From assembly GCA_964017235.1 (NCBI GenBank), contig OZ024929.1, forward strand, positions 156,721,609 to 156,785,608: 64,000 nucleotides of DNA. Direction: 5' to 3'. Under the pieces are notes generated by a model. The model was not told where the DNA came from, did no database searches, and saw nothing but the letters and a program-made list of their open reading frames with translations. This stretch comes from Sabellastarte sp. h YS-2021 (lineage: Eukaryota; Annelida; Polychaeta; Sabellida; Sabellidae). Below are positions 1 to 10,989 of this stretch, piece by piece (positions within the stretch are counted from its first letter, which is position 1; every line of letters starts with the position of its first letter). The position numbers and the translations under genes were made by a program.

Positions 1-240
1 ACCAACCAATGACCCTACTAAGTATCAACTTCCTACAACTTACAGTTCCCGAGATACAGCCTGGACAAGATTTTAAAGGTCAAGGTTACTCCGGTAACTT
101 CAAAAGTCAAATCAAAAGCACATCACCACCACTGCACACCTACACCCCAACCTATGTCCCTGCCAAATATCAACATCTTACACCTCATAGTTTCTAAGAT
201 ACAGCCCAGACAAGTGTTTTCCTGATGCCCATCTGCACAC
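1..240. repeat. dispersed repeat, copy A
   Basis: The words ACCAACCAATGAC, ATCAACTTCCT and GACAAGATTTTAAAGG occur here in the same order as at about 1937-2022. A third, weaker echo (ATACAGCCCAGACAAGTG) follows at about 200. This is an interspersed repeat lying in and downstream of the dynein light chain gene. There are no coding signs. Its class is not recognised. Confidence 0.6.
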
Positions 241-382
241 CCACTTGTCCAAATACTCGCCCATCAGGACATTATGGGTAAAAACAATACCTGTACAGCC
301 CTTAAAAGCTGTGTGGTAACAATAGTCCATAACAGAACTACATTGCAGTAATTTTTATTGTAACAGGAAAATTAAATCCTAC

Positions 383-478
383 CTCTGACAGTGTTTTTGT
401 CATTTGTCTGCATAGTTCAGGCTCATATTTCTCTTCTTGTAGATAAGCTTCCAAAACATCATGGATGACAGCCTTGAC
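383..478 (-). CDS. DYNLT5: DYNLT5-like coding exon 3 (Tctex1 domain start)
   Basis: Exactly 32 codons in phase 0 at both ends. The acceptor is TTATTGCAG and the donor GAG/GTAGGA. It encodes [12 protein letters not shown] followed by [20 protein letters not shown], the first helices of the Tctex1 fold and the strongest family match in the gene. Confidence 0.9.
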
Positions 479-2333
479 CTGCAATAAATGTAACAATCAA
501 TTTGAGGTATGACTCAGGATAAAAACACGAGATTGGGCATCCATTTTTTAATTACCAACCCAAAATCGAGCACCCATATTTTGGCAAAGACTAAATGCAA
601 ATACAAGTTTAGCAAATACAGCTGTTAGTGCTAATCAATTTTCCAAAATTAAAACAAAATAAATATCTCACAAAACTAGGAAAAATGTAAATTAGATAGA
701 GACTTATATGTAATACAGACCAAACTTTATACACATGTACATAATCACATGATCATCAGAGATACAGAATGCATTTTAATTTAGCTTTTCAGAAGAACTG
801 GAAATAAAGATTAATCAAGAAAAATTATTCAGCTTATCTCTATTGAAATGATTAAGAAAGTTAACATTTTTTAACATTGGTCAGCCTGTTACTTTGCAGA
901 AAATTTTTCTTCTAATCAATATCATGTGACCTTTCCACTGCATAGTGTACTTTGTGTGTCTTAATCTTGTTTCCAATTCACCTTTAATAAATATAATTTA
1001 AGGGAATTTAGTTATTTGACAAAAACATAGCATCAACTCCTTGTTTTAAATTATATCTGAAATAATACAAGTAACAAGTGCCACCCATTGCAAAAAAGTG
1101 GAAAAATAATAACAAAATTAGATTTACTGCAACCAATTAAATGAATAAGCAATCTCACCTGACCACTGGGGAATTTCCTGCATGGCTCCATTTTATACGT
1201 GTTTTCCATACGTACTGAAGGTCTGTGTTCATGGTCATGTGGGTCATCCATGAAGGAAATGGTACTCATTGACCTATAAACACAAGTTATATCAGACAAA
1301 ACAAAAAAGCTAACTGACTGCACAGCTAATCTGTACACTACATAGTGACTAGTTAAAATACTTTATTTTTGCCTAAATACTGAAATCACATTAAATATGT
1401 TAAAAATATTAGCAGTTACATATTCAAAGCAGTAAGTAATACCAGGTACTTTGGCAATTTACAGTAAAATTATTTTGTTGCATGGTTATAGTGAATATTT
1501 GTCCCAGAAAGTGAATTTTTCCTAAAATATATATATGAATTCAGTAACTTGTGACAAATATCAATTAAGTGCTTTTGACAGTGTTATCATTAAAGATTGA
1601 GAAACTGTATCATTTTTAATATCTCCTACATTTGTTCAACATGGTGTTAATACATAGTTCAAGTCTTCATAAATTATTAAATGATAGTGGTTTTTCAATA
1701 CCCAAAGATAAATAGAAATGTCAGTCTCACTCAGAGAATTATAGAGAAATTACTAAGCTACATAATAAATGTTAGACTCAATGATACTATGCATGAATAG
1801 TTCAGTGCAAGAGACATGTGAATTAGTTGCAGCAATCCATATATCTTTATGATAAGTGAAATATGACTCAAATATGGCAGGCAACCACATTTGGCAGAGT
1901 CAAGGTTTAAGGTCACACTCTATGATTTAGAATACCTAAACTCCCCAACCAATGACTCATACAAGAATCAACTTCCTGCAGCTTAAGGTTTCTCACATAT
2001 GACCCAGACAAGATTTTAAAGGGCAAGTAGTCCAGGGCAGGGGAGGGACTGGCTCGGTGAATTAAAACTGAATTGGCATCAGCTACACCCAGTTAAAGTC
2101 ACAAAAACCTGCAGTGTATCAAAACTTCTTGATAAGTGCTCATAGTATGATTTATATGAATAAATAAATATACTCATAATGTTAGCACACTGTACATATA
2201 AGCACTTCAGTTTTACTTACCCATGACGCCTTATTTTTTCCACATCTTTCTGACTGGTCCCCTGTGAAGAAATGCTACCCCTCTTTTTCAAGAGACGGGC
2301 AGCTTTGTCCTTGGCAACATCTGAATTTGACAT
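383..2333 (-). CDS. DYNLT5: Tctex-type dynein light chain (DYNLT5/TCTEX1D1-like), partial, three exons
   Basis: Three coding exons on the minus strand (2221-2333, 1159-1273, 383-478) join in phase to give 108 residues. They begin [20 protein letters not shown] and run into [15 protein letters not shown] at the last donor. Donors are GTAAGT, GTGAGA and GTAGGA; acceptors end in CAG, TAG and CAG. The basic KKRGSISS start, the [11 protein letters not shown] block, the MENTYKMEP block and FPSGQ leading into a helix with [15 protein letters not shown] match the Tctex1-domain family, closest to vertebrate DYNLT5. Family members are small dynein-associated proteins, often ciliary. The C-terminal half of the Tctex1 fold (roughly the last 70-80 residues of the family) lies beyond base 1. 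The ATG follows an acceptor by two bases, so an upstream non-coding exon is expected but was not found. Confidence 0.88.
1159..1273 (-). CDS. DYNLT5: DYNLT5-like coding exon 2
   Basis: The acceptor reads TTTATAG and the donor CAG/GTGAGA. One base completes the split Gly, then 38 codons run from SMSTISF to CRKFPSGQ. The 3' boundary is in phase 0. FPSGQ is the usual entry to the Tctex1 fold. Confidence 0.87.
1927..2040. repeat. dispersed repeat, copy B
   Basis: Second copy of the repeat at 1-240, same orientation, lying in the intron between the first and second dynein light chain coding exons. Shared words are CCAACCAATGACTC, ATCAACTTCCT and ACAAGATTTTAAAGGGC. Confidence 0.6.
2221..2333 (-). 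CDS. DYNLT5: DYNLT5-like coding exon 1
   Basis: The initiator ATG is at 2333-2331, two bases after an acceptor whose AG is at 2337-2336. The exon encodes 37 residues plus two bases of a split Gly codon and ends at donor GTAAGT (2220-2215). It is rich in Lys and Arg, as expected for the disordered N-terminus of this family. Confidence 0.85.
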
Positions 2334-2559
2334 TTCTGACAAATATATCAAAAGTGAAAAACTTTATATTTCATTACTAAAACAGATACAACACAATTAT
2401 AAAGTGACTAAGATTTTAACAATACAATTCTACATCTCAAACAAAATTTATCTTAAACTGACAACAATTTTCTTAATATGAACATTTTTTCTGTTAAGGT
2501 ATCAGAATGTTATTCAGAACAAGGAATAATAATTGAAGTTGAGAGGTTTGATCGCTAGC

Positions 2560-2617
2560 TGTCTTTGTCCATTTTTTACCATTAATTTAGAGGATTCGCA
2601 GTAAAAATGGACAAAGT
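2560..2617. repeat. short hairpin
   Basis: GTCTTTGTCCATTTTT is followed about 25 bases later by its reverse complement AAAAATGGACAAAG. It can form a stem of about 15 bp. It may be a fold-back fragment; no function is inferred. Confidence 0.55.
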
Positions 2618-2695
2618 CTGGCATGAATTTCTCTTTTCATCTAATAAAATTAAACAATGCTAGTCATTTGTCATTAATAACTTGGGACTCTTACA

Positions 2696-3180
2696 CCAAG
2701 TTTTTGTCCTACTGTGAATTGCTGTTGATATTTCTGATGGTACACAATGGCATGGGACAGAGCTCACATGTACTTGTTTTCTGTGTAAAGCTTGAAGTAC
2801 ATATTTCTGTTCTCCTGGCCAGTTTTTCTGGTTCCTTTGAATTAATTGTATGTGAAACAAATTATAATAAATATATTTAGCAAATGTTTCAGACATTACA
2901 ATAACATACATTTATGACAGCAGAAAAGGTTGGTGGAGTTTGTTTACATTTTAAAAATATGTAAAAATTTATTCATGCCAGTTGGATAGGCATTAAATAT
3001 TAGTGAACAGCTCAAATATGTACCTCAAAGAATGCAAATAACACTTTATACTTGTGACAATATGTGTACAAATATGCTGTTCAAGATTTACACAGAAAAC
3101 AAGTACATGTGAGCTCTGTCCCTCGTCATTGCTTACTGTAAAAAATATCAACAGCAATGTGTGATGGGAAAGAAACTTGG
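2696..3180. mobile_element. fold-back element with ~120-bp inverted arms
   Basis: The left arm (about 2696-2820) and right arm (about 3057-3180) are diverged reverse complements. The best shared block is ACAGAGCTCACATGTACTTG with TTTTCTGTGTAAA. The arms are separated by about 240 bp with no transposase. This is a non-autonomous fold-back or MITE-like element; reading frames on the two strands here are shadows of the palindrome. Confidence 0.7.
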
Positions 3181-3616
3181 TCTATTGGACACTATGTGGA
3201 CACTATGTGGCTGGCCTTACTCAGTTAATTTCATTCTGATTCAATTGCTAACTGGGGCAAATTATTTTGACTGTAAAATTCAACTATAATTCGATCTCTT
3301 TTCAACTTGTTGAAACTCCATGTCGTCTATATTTGGACATTATAAATGCAATTCAAACACATAGATTGCACTTGCAATATTACAGGGGACCCGATTGATA
3401 GCTAGCGTTTCTTACGGGAACCCAATCAATAGATTCTTGCTTTTTCATATATGCCTTAATTATTATGGGCCCCGAGCATGAAATAAAATCTGTCTAATAT
3501 CCACAAACCAATTGATACACACAAAAAAGCCACACTTCAATTCTAGTGCACATAAGTTTTCTAACAATGTAATTTAAGGTACTCTCATAGAATCTTGGAA
3601 AACTCGGACCTTTGCC

Positions 3617-4000
3617 AACTCGGCCCCCGCCAACTAAGACCCATTCCACACCGAACCCTGTTTTCATATCTATTATTGACGTATTAATAATGTGTTATGT
3701 GTTTTAATTAAGAGACAAGTTTGCATGGAAATGGTAGAAGGTAGTATTTTACAAATGATGGCTACATTATTAAAGCTGTTACCAATGGATTTGACATAGA
3801 ACACCCTTGTGCATATTACTCCAACTATGTAAGCCTGATTCAAGGTTATGTCAAACCATTATATCCACGATGAAAAGCTGTAAACAATGATGCCTAGATT
3901 ATTAAAATCCATCCATAAATGAAGATTCTATGTCAAGTGGAATTTCAAAAGAATAGGGCCGAGTTTGCATAGAAGGGTCCAAGTTGGTGGGGGCCGAGTT
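3617..4000. mobile_element. MITE with ~45-bp imperfect terminal inverted repeats
   Basis: The left end begins AACTCGGCCCCCGCCAACT. The right end is its near reverse complement, ending AGTTGGTGGGGGCCGAGTT. The 384-bp body has no coding potential. A clear target-site duplication was not found. Confidence 0.65.
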
Positions 4001-4544
4001 AACCAGTTTCCCTCTCATACAATTAGGGTCAGCGATTAAAACTGAAAACAATGGCTCCTAAATTATCAAAATCCATCCATAAATATTTTGTGTCACTTTA
4101 AACTTGAAATAATGAAATTTTACTGTGAATTCTCCAATGACTTTTACTGTAAACCCTCCAAAGAGTGAAGCGAAACCTCCATACCGCGAAACCACCGGTA
4201 CTCTAATAATCAGAAGTATTTTAAATTGTTGATCCGGATCACAATTCAAACATTGCACACATACACCATGTAATACAATTAAGTGAATACAGAGAATGTC
4301 TATTATATATACCAAGAATGACTTCAACTTTCTAAGATCGGCTTTTTCAACCATTAACTCTGTTGATTGTGCAAAAAAAGTAAAATTCCACTTGATCATA
4401 TAGTGGCTTTCTACCAGTAAACGCCCGCCTTATATTTCTTTGTTAGAGGTCAAGGACAAATGCTTCTATGTATCTACAAAATGGGCATTCAATGATATTT
4501 CCAGTTTGCGGTAAAAACGGCCGATAATAGAGTTACATTATTAA

Positions 4545-5820
4545 GGCTATTTTGACGATGGTTGTCAGAATAGTTCACAGGTTATTTTGATGACCGGCGG
4601 TAAAATAGGCCACGGACTATTCTGGCGACAGTATAAATTATATATACAATTATATGTTATGATCCAGGTAAGTCCAGGGGTTCTCTTAATTTCAGATGCT
4701 ATTGACCTAGAATGTTTTTTTCCAAAGATTCACACACTTTTCTTTTTGATACGTTTTGATATACAGTTCAAGTGTCTTTTTGTCAGGGAACAAAGCATCC
4801 AACTTAAACTTGCCATCCATCTTGATACTCAGTATCAACTATCAAAACTATTAACAACTATATCAACAAACATGCACAAATCAAAATGTAATTTATACTA
4901 TTGTGGTGAACTTCGAGAGTTCGTCACAGAAAACGTCTATATTGCCACTGACGGCCGATACTTAAAAGGTGAAGGTCAGCGGAAAACGAGGAGATTCGTC
5001 TTGTGAGTTCAACCATGACAAAAGCGGCAAATGCAGCCATATTAAACATTGTAGTTTGAAAGTATAAAGACGTATCGCTAGTTGTGTAGTTTACAAGCAA
5101 GGACGTAGTTCAGAAGTGATAGAAGGGACAATATACATATATATACAGATCGTGGAGTAAACTAATCAGCATCAGTGTAGAGTTTAATATCCAGGGGGAC
5201 GTTTTGCAAGGAAAACAGTCCATACAGAATGTGACAGTAGCCGGCTAGGATCGAAGTAGCCGTGATTAAAGGTAGATAGTAGTCCATTATTCTTTACTAT
5301 AAATAACTCAACAGCATATAAACTCTAACTCTATTATTCTACTTTGTCAACTCTTATCACACTGAATCCAAAAGATTGAATGATTTACTGAGTAAAAGTC
5401 AGGGGTTTACATACACTCTTGGTTTGTGGAAGTGTAATTAACAAAGCTCAGTGTATTTGACATTGTCTAGAGTGACATTTACTCACTTGTAAACATAGAT
5501 TGTATGATGTGATTGGCTATTGTTGGTAGTTTGTGGCTTTGTGGATAGTTTTCACTTAGTGGCGTATGACAATGAAGTTAATTGAAAAGGTGAGTGATGA
5601 ATTATTAATGTATGTTTACTGAATTAGGTGAATTAGGTTTTGCCAACATGTGTCCTAATCAATATACCTACTGTAAATGGTAAAAAGTTAAATTAAAAAT
5701 TGGTCAATACATAGTTTTTAATTGTATTTTTAATAGTTGTCAGAATAGTCTGGGACCTATTTTACCGACATTCGTCAAAATAACCTATGAACTATTCTGA
5801 TGATCGTCGTCAAAATAGCC
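4545..5820. mobile_element. 1.28-kb DNA element with ~85-bp terminal inverted repeats
   Basis: The ends are GGCTATTTTGACGATGGTTG and, at the right, the reverse complement (CAAAATAGCC at 5811-5820). Homology extends about 85 bp inward (4545-4630 against about 5738-5820) through matching ATAGTTCACAGGTTATTTTG and TAAAATAGG blocks. The interior holds an open frame at 4587-5006 (139 codons) that starts inside the left repeat and resembles no transposase I know, so this is probably non-autonomous. No convincing target-site duplication flanks it. Confidence 0.75.
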
Positions 5821-5867
5821 ACTGCATGTGTAAAAGCCCGAAGCTTTGAAACAAATGTAACAACATA

Positions 5868-6070
5868 TAGTGGTGGTGGACCAATTCACGCCCACCCTCA
5901 ATTTTCTTGAAGATTTATAATTTTTCATAGAGAAGGTGTTTTCCACATCATAGATAATCATCAAATGGATCATATACATTTGTGATTTATTGTTTAACTC
6001 TGATTGTTTTGGATAAATTTAGGGGTGGGTGTGAATTGGTACCCGGGCGTGAATTGGTCCACCACCACTA
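5868..6070. mobile_element. MITE, TAGTGGTGGTGGACC family, copy 1
   Basis: Begins TAGTGGTGGTGGACC and ends GGTCCACCACCACTA, with inner repeats CACGCCCACCC and GGGTGGGTGTG. It is the same family as 6372-6592, with a similar core. The left end has lost a short inner piece present in copy 2. It begins 48 bases from the right end of the 4545-5820 element. Confidence 0.78.
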
Positions 6071-6171
6071 CCTCAATTATTGATAGTGGTGTATATCATT
6101 TGACAATTTGGCGGTAGAAGAATAAAATATAAAGCTGTTAATATAATTTAAATTCAATATATTAGCTTCAG

Positions 6172-6297
6172 TATGGGCGTTTACTGGTAGAATGCCACTA
6201 CACTGGTAATTTATTGTAGAACTCTTGATTTCTTTAATTGATTTAGGGGTGGGCGTAAATAGGTACATGGGTGAGGACATGTGTCCACCACCAATAT
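6172..6297. mobile_element. MITE fragment of the same family
   Basis: Contains the family right half (TTTAGGGGTGGGCGTAAAT, GTCCACCACCA) and traces of the left (GGGCGTTTACTGGTAG). It is degenerate and lies between the two better copies, so three members sit within 730 bp. Confidence 0.55.
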
Positions 6298-6371
6298 ATG
6301 TGTTTTTGCAGCAGTACCAATTTAACATGCTGGCGAGTAAACACTACTTCTCCGTACTGTACCGAGTACTG

Positions 6372-6592
6372 TAGTGGTGGTGGACCAATTCACGCCCGTG
6401 TACCTATTCACGCCCACCCTCAATTTTCTTGAAAATTTGCAATTCTTCATAGAAAACATGTTTACCACATCAAAGATAATTATCAAATGGACCATATACA
6501 TTGGTAATTTATTTTGCAACTGTGATCATTTTGGATAAATTTAGGGGTGGGCGTGAATAGGTACACGGGCGTGAATTGGTCCACCACCACTA
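6372..6592. mobile_element. MITE, TAGTGGTGGTGGACC family, copy 2
   Basis: A 221-bp element with nearly perfect inverted ends of about 50 bp: TAGTGGTGGTGGACCAATTC at the left and its complement at the right, including CACGCCCGTGTACC. If the outer TA is the duplicated target, this fits Tc1/mariner-type target choice; that is inference from the TA alone. Confidence 0.8.
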
Positions 6593-7419
6593 GAGTCCGC
6601 GAATTTTGCACTTGGGTGGCGATCCAGTGAATTGTATACGTAGTGCACTATGTTTCTACTGCCCGATCATGTAAAACACAATATACATGGAAGAACTCCA
6701 TAACATAAATGTTAAAAGCAAACTATATGTGTCGTGAAACCAGTTGTAAAATAAACCACATACTTTTAGGGTTGATTTAATCTTTCCTCAAAAAATCTTA
6801 CCGAATCTTACATGCGTTGCCCCCAGATACTTGTAAACGATTAATGAGTACAAGATGTACTTCGGAATTATATAACTTTTCTCAAATGTCCAATTTTTAA
6901 GCTCTATTAATAAATAGTAGGAGTAACAATACAATAAAATATTATTATTTTATCTATAAAACACAATTTGAACCATAACAAATTACGAATTTAACCATAA
7001 TAACAAAATACAAAATATTTCCGACAAAATTTCGATTTTTCTTTAATTGCCTAACGGCTTGTTGCTAATAGTAAATATCTGTTCGAAATTTGCCCGGAAC
7101 ACTTTTCCACCAAACGAATTTCAGATTTCTATATGTTCTTGTTGTAGACTTCTTGCCCTTTCTCTATATGTTTAAAATTTGCAGTAAAATGATAAATAAC
7201 AGCATCTCTAAGGTATTCTTAAAGTCTTTCATATATAAACTGTCAGGAACTGCAGCACTGTTTTAATTTGACTAGTCTTCTGCATGAAGTTAGAATTAAA
7301 ATGATACATTTCTATTGCTCAAATCAAGCACAATAAGCATAACAGATGCACTTTACGATACTTTGAGTTTGTCACAATACAGCACCATATATTTAGTCAG
7401 AGAACAGTTGGCATAATTT
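6593..7419. other. no feature recognised
   Basis: AT-rich sequence with no supported exon or RNA. Bases 7214-7287 resemble 10815-10895 (see that entry). Confidence 0.5.
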
Positions 7420-8320
7420 TACACATTTTCTCTGTCATAAACAGATGAGTTTTTAAGCCACTTTTGAACTTTTAAAAGTGTGTTTTGACTCCTAATGTTG
7501 TATGGCAGTAAACCATCTTCCGCAAACACTGTATGATCGACTGGCATACATGTTTTCTTGAGGGTAAGTGGAGCTTCCAGCATCATATCATTTTCACTTG
7601 ATTTCAGACTCTTTAGATTAGCATCAACACTTTCAATTCTATTCTGACTCTGATGGGTAGCCAGTGTAACTCCTTTATACATTCTGTGGAATCGTCAAAC
7701 TTTTTCTTATTCAGTATTAATTTGGCACAATATTTTTGACTTTCTGAACCCTGCCAATTAAATATGATGGTAATTCAGAATCAGCATAATCAAGCTGTGA
7801 GATAACTAAGACCTTGTACAAGTGTTTTGCATGTTTCAGTAGAAAGCGATGGTTTCATTTAAATCTCTGAATGATTAACATTTAATTGCAATGTGGGACT
7901 TCATGGATGGAGACTCATCCAGTTGGACTACAAGATATCTATTATTTTATGTTTTATAAACTATTTCTCCTGCAACATTGATTTCATCTCATACTTTTGA
8001 AATTGTTTCTTTTATTTCCAAATAAAATAAAGTCAGTTTTTGTACTATCCATCTTTGGTTAATTGCAATTCATCCACTTTTTCACATCTTCCAATGTATT
8101 TTCAATATCCTCAATGCATTTTACTTCAGCACTTAAGTCACCAGATATAAAACAGTTCATCAGAGCACAATCGTCTGCATATCCATATAATGACATTGAG
8201 GAGGAAACTAATTATTTCATAGTACTTGTATAAGACATACAACAGTAGTCCAGCACAGGAACCTTGAGGGAGAGAAAAATACAGTTCTTTTGGTGAGAAA
8301 TATTCACACCCTATATAGAT
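7420..8320 (-). pseudogene. decayed non-LTR retrotransposon RT (3' half of pol)
   Basis: Minus-strand fragments in shifting frames read as reverse transcriptase: LPQGSCAG, then YGYADDCAL (the catalytic YADD box, about 8180-8200), then TDFILFGNKRNN, KELHWLP (WLPI block), and near 7440-7500 LLPYNIRSQNTLLK, the usual C-terminal block of CR1/Jockey-like elements. Several frameshifts and stops are present, so it is dead. It belongs to a different lineage from the L2-like copies further right. The 87-codon open stretch 7419-7682 is part of this relic. Confidence 0.7.
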
Positions 8321-8334
8321 TTCACAGTATATAG

Positions 8335-10764
8335 CCCAGATAGCAAGACGCTAGTGGGCCACCGTTGGCTATGGGTGGCAAAATATAGCTTGTGGGCCAC
8401 CACTGAGCCAATGGTGGCCCACTGACTGCATTTTTTTTCAAAATTTTAAAGCATTATCAACAACTTCAAAAGCAACCTCAAATACTGTTTTCTGACATAT
8501 TATTTAACAATATTTAATGTTAAAAACACATTATTTCAAAATATAAATACATTGCGTGGCCCACTGTTGGCCCAACAACTACCAGAGTCAGTGGCTGTAG
8601 CTCAGGTACCAGCCTACACCCACTGGTGTAAAATCCTGGGAAAAATTAGATAAAATGTGTTTTCTTTCACTTAACATAAGTTAATGTCATTTTTTAACAA
8701 ACTTATTCTGTATTCCTTCATTTTGCTCAGTCAGTCTTTTCTCCACTTTATGACTTTATATATTACTTGCTTATATATTTGCCCCAGGTGGTCCATCAAT
8801 GGTCCACCCACTACATAAGTAGTACATGACCAATGATGGGCAGCCAGTGGGCCACTGGTGGCACATATATATATATATTTTTAGTGAAGGTTAAAGAAAG
8901 ATATTTTCATTTTTTGCTTTTGATATAAATTTGTTTTTTGATGCAACCTAAAACTATCGCAGAATTTGTTTTTGTCTGACACATACAACTATCATCTGTA
9001 AGAGCTATACTTAGTTGGTGGACCAATGGTGGTCCTCTGGTGGCTACACCTCAAGCTCTGCTGAACGGCATTTGTTTTGACAGATCTTGAAGAGAGGCTG
9101 TCTTGGCTTAAATTCATTTGTTTCAAGTGAATTACTTTCCAAAAGTAGCTGTTCTGAATTTTATTACAAAAAAAATTGTAAGATTTGCCACTGGTGGTCC
9201 ATCAGTGGTCCACCTTCTGCCTGCATGGTACACATACTGTTGGCCCACCGGTGGCCCACAGATGGCAAAGTAATTGCATACTTTATGTATGTGTGTGTAT
9301 ATCACCAAGACACCAACATTTTTAAATAACAGATGTCACATCTCTGCCTTAATATATATTTCTTTTCTTCCCATTCTTGGGCCACAAATTTCTTCCAAGA
9401 TTTACCACTGGCAGCCCACCAACTATATCAGTGGTATATAAGCTATGATTGATGGGCCACTGATGGGAATTTTCTAATTTCCACCCGGATTTTAGATCTA
9501 ATCAATAAAATCATCTGATAATTACACAGAAAAGTTAACAGAAGTGAAAGTTTCCCCTGTAAACAAACCATAAAACATGTACAGGAGAAAAATATATTAA
9601 ATCAAAACCCTATTAATTGGGGTTGAGGTGTAGCCACCACTGGACGACCCTTGGTCCACTAGCTGCAATATGTATGTGTCCGATAAAATATAAAGTTTCT
9701 TAAGTTAAAAGGAATAATTACCCATGAAATATATTCCAATCAGTGGCCGAATTACCCATGCCAACGCTGGCCCAGTGAAGGCTTGCCAACCAAAACTCAG
9801 GCTGCCAAGGTTGGGCAAATGGTGGGCCAATGGTGGCTTTTTATTCAAGATGGCGGCGAGCAATAATAGGGGATATTGAGACACTTAGTAAAAAAATATT
9901 TATTATGGTATGTCTAAAAATCATATTTCAGTGGGCCCACAATTTTTAACTAACTATTTAACAATTTTAGACATAAAAATAATATTCTCATTAGAAATTC
10001 ACAGTAAGAAAAGTTGTTTCTGAACATTATAATTTTATTGTTTGACTATGGAACATGTCATCCTAAGATACTGTTCCACCATTGTTTATGTTTGGTCATG
10101 TGACTTATTAGGGATTCCCTTAACTAAAATCCACCGACAATCTGTCAATTATTTGCTTTCTGTTAAACAATGGCCACATAACTTCATGCTGCAATCTGAT
10201 TGGCTGATGCTATATTATAGTGGTAGTAAAATTTTACCAGTGGCTTGCCAATGTCAGACCGACACATCCACCGGCCTAAAAGCCAGTGGGCCACTGATGG
10301 GCCACTAGTAAACCTTATTGTTGGCTGCCAACAGTGGACCACTGTCTATCAGCTGGTCATGCCACCAGAGAACCACCACTGATGGCACTCAACAGTGGGC
10401 CACTGATGGGCCACCAGTAAACCTTATTGTTGGCTGCCAACAGTGGGCCACTGTCTATCAGCTGGTCACGCCACCAGAGAACCACCTTTGAAGGCACCCA
10501 ACAGTGGGCCACTGGTGGACCACCAGTCAACCTTGTCGGCTACTGAAGGTGGGCCACTGGTGGGCCAATAGAAAAGGTTATCATTGGCTGCCGACAGTGG
10601 GCCACTGAAGGACCACCAGAAAACCTTATTGTCGGCTACCAACGGTGGACCACTGCCTATCAGCCGGTCACGCCAACGGCTGGCCACCGCCTGCAGCCAA
10701 CGTCGGTCCGACAGCTATGCCGCCAGTGGGCCAGCGGTGGCCCTACAGAGTCTTGCTATCTGGG
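8335..10764. mobile_element. 2.43-kb TIR element built of GTGGGCCACTGG-type repeats
   Basis: The left end CCCAGATAGCAAGACGCTAG and right end (reverse complement CCCAGATAGCAAGACTC) are terminal inverted repeats. Inside, variants of GTGGGCCACTGGTGGCCCA recur singly across 8360-9850 and as a dense tandem block at about 10260-10740, where a repeat of roughly 130 bp (TTATTGTTGGCTGCCAACAG with flanks) recurs several times. The word is itself close to palindromic. There is no transposase. Open frames in the block on both strands reflect the repeat period. No clear target-site duplication was seen. Confidence 0.75.
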
Positions 10765-10814
10765 AGGTCTCAGATAATTATTGGAGTAGTATAAGGCACT
10801 GCCAGAAATTCCAA

Positions 10815-10895
10815 ATTCTTAAAGTCTTTGATGCATACACTGTCAGGAACTGGAGCATTGTTTTCGTCATGACTAGTCTTCTGCACGAAGGTAGG
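10815..10895. repeat. ~80-bp repeat, second copy of 7214-7287
   Basis: ATTCTTAAAGTCTTT, ACTGTCAGGAACTG and GACTAGTCTTCTGCA appear in order both here and at 7214-7287. The copy here lies just outside the right end of the TIR element at 8335-10764. On the minus strand this copy keeps an open frame (TFVQKTSHDENNAPVPDSV) that the other copy has lost. It is not recognised. Confidence 0.55.
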
Positions 10896-10989
10896 AGACA
10901 CTTGTGTATCTCACCAGTATTGGTATATGTTTTGTGATAGATTACTAATATGGTGTTTAACACATTGCAAAAATTCATGCATCCAAAGT

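Noticed and set aside
4587..5006. 139-codon open frame inside the 1.28-kb TIR element
   Set aside because: It starts within the terminal repeat and shows no DDE or other transposase signature. Kept only as part of the element.
10466..10937. Overlapping plus and minus open frames with repeated GPLSVA-like words
   Set aside because: They follow the tandem GGCCCAC block of the TIR element, not a gene.
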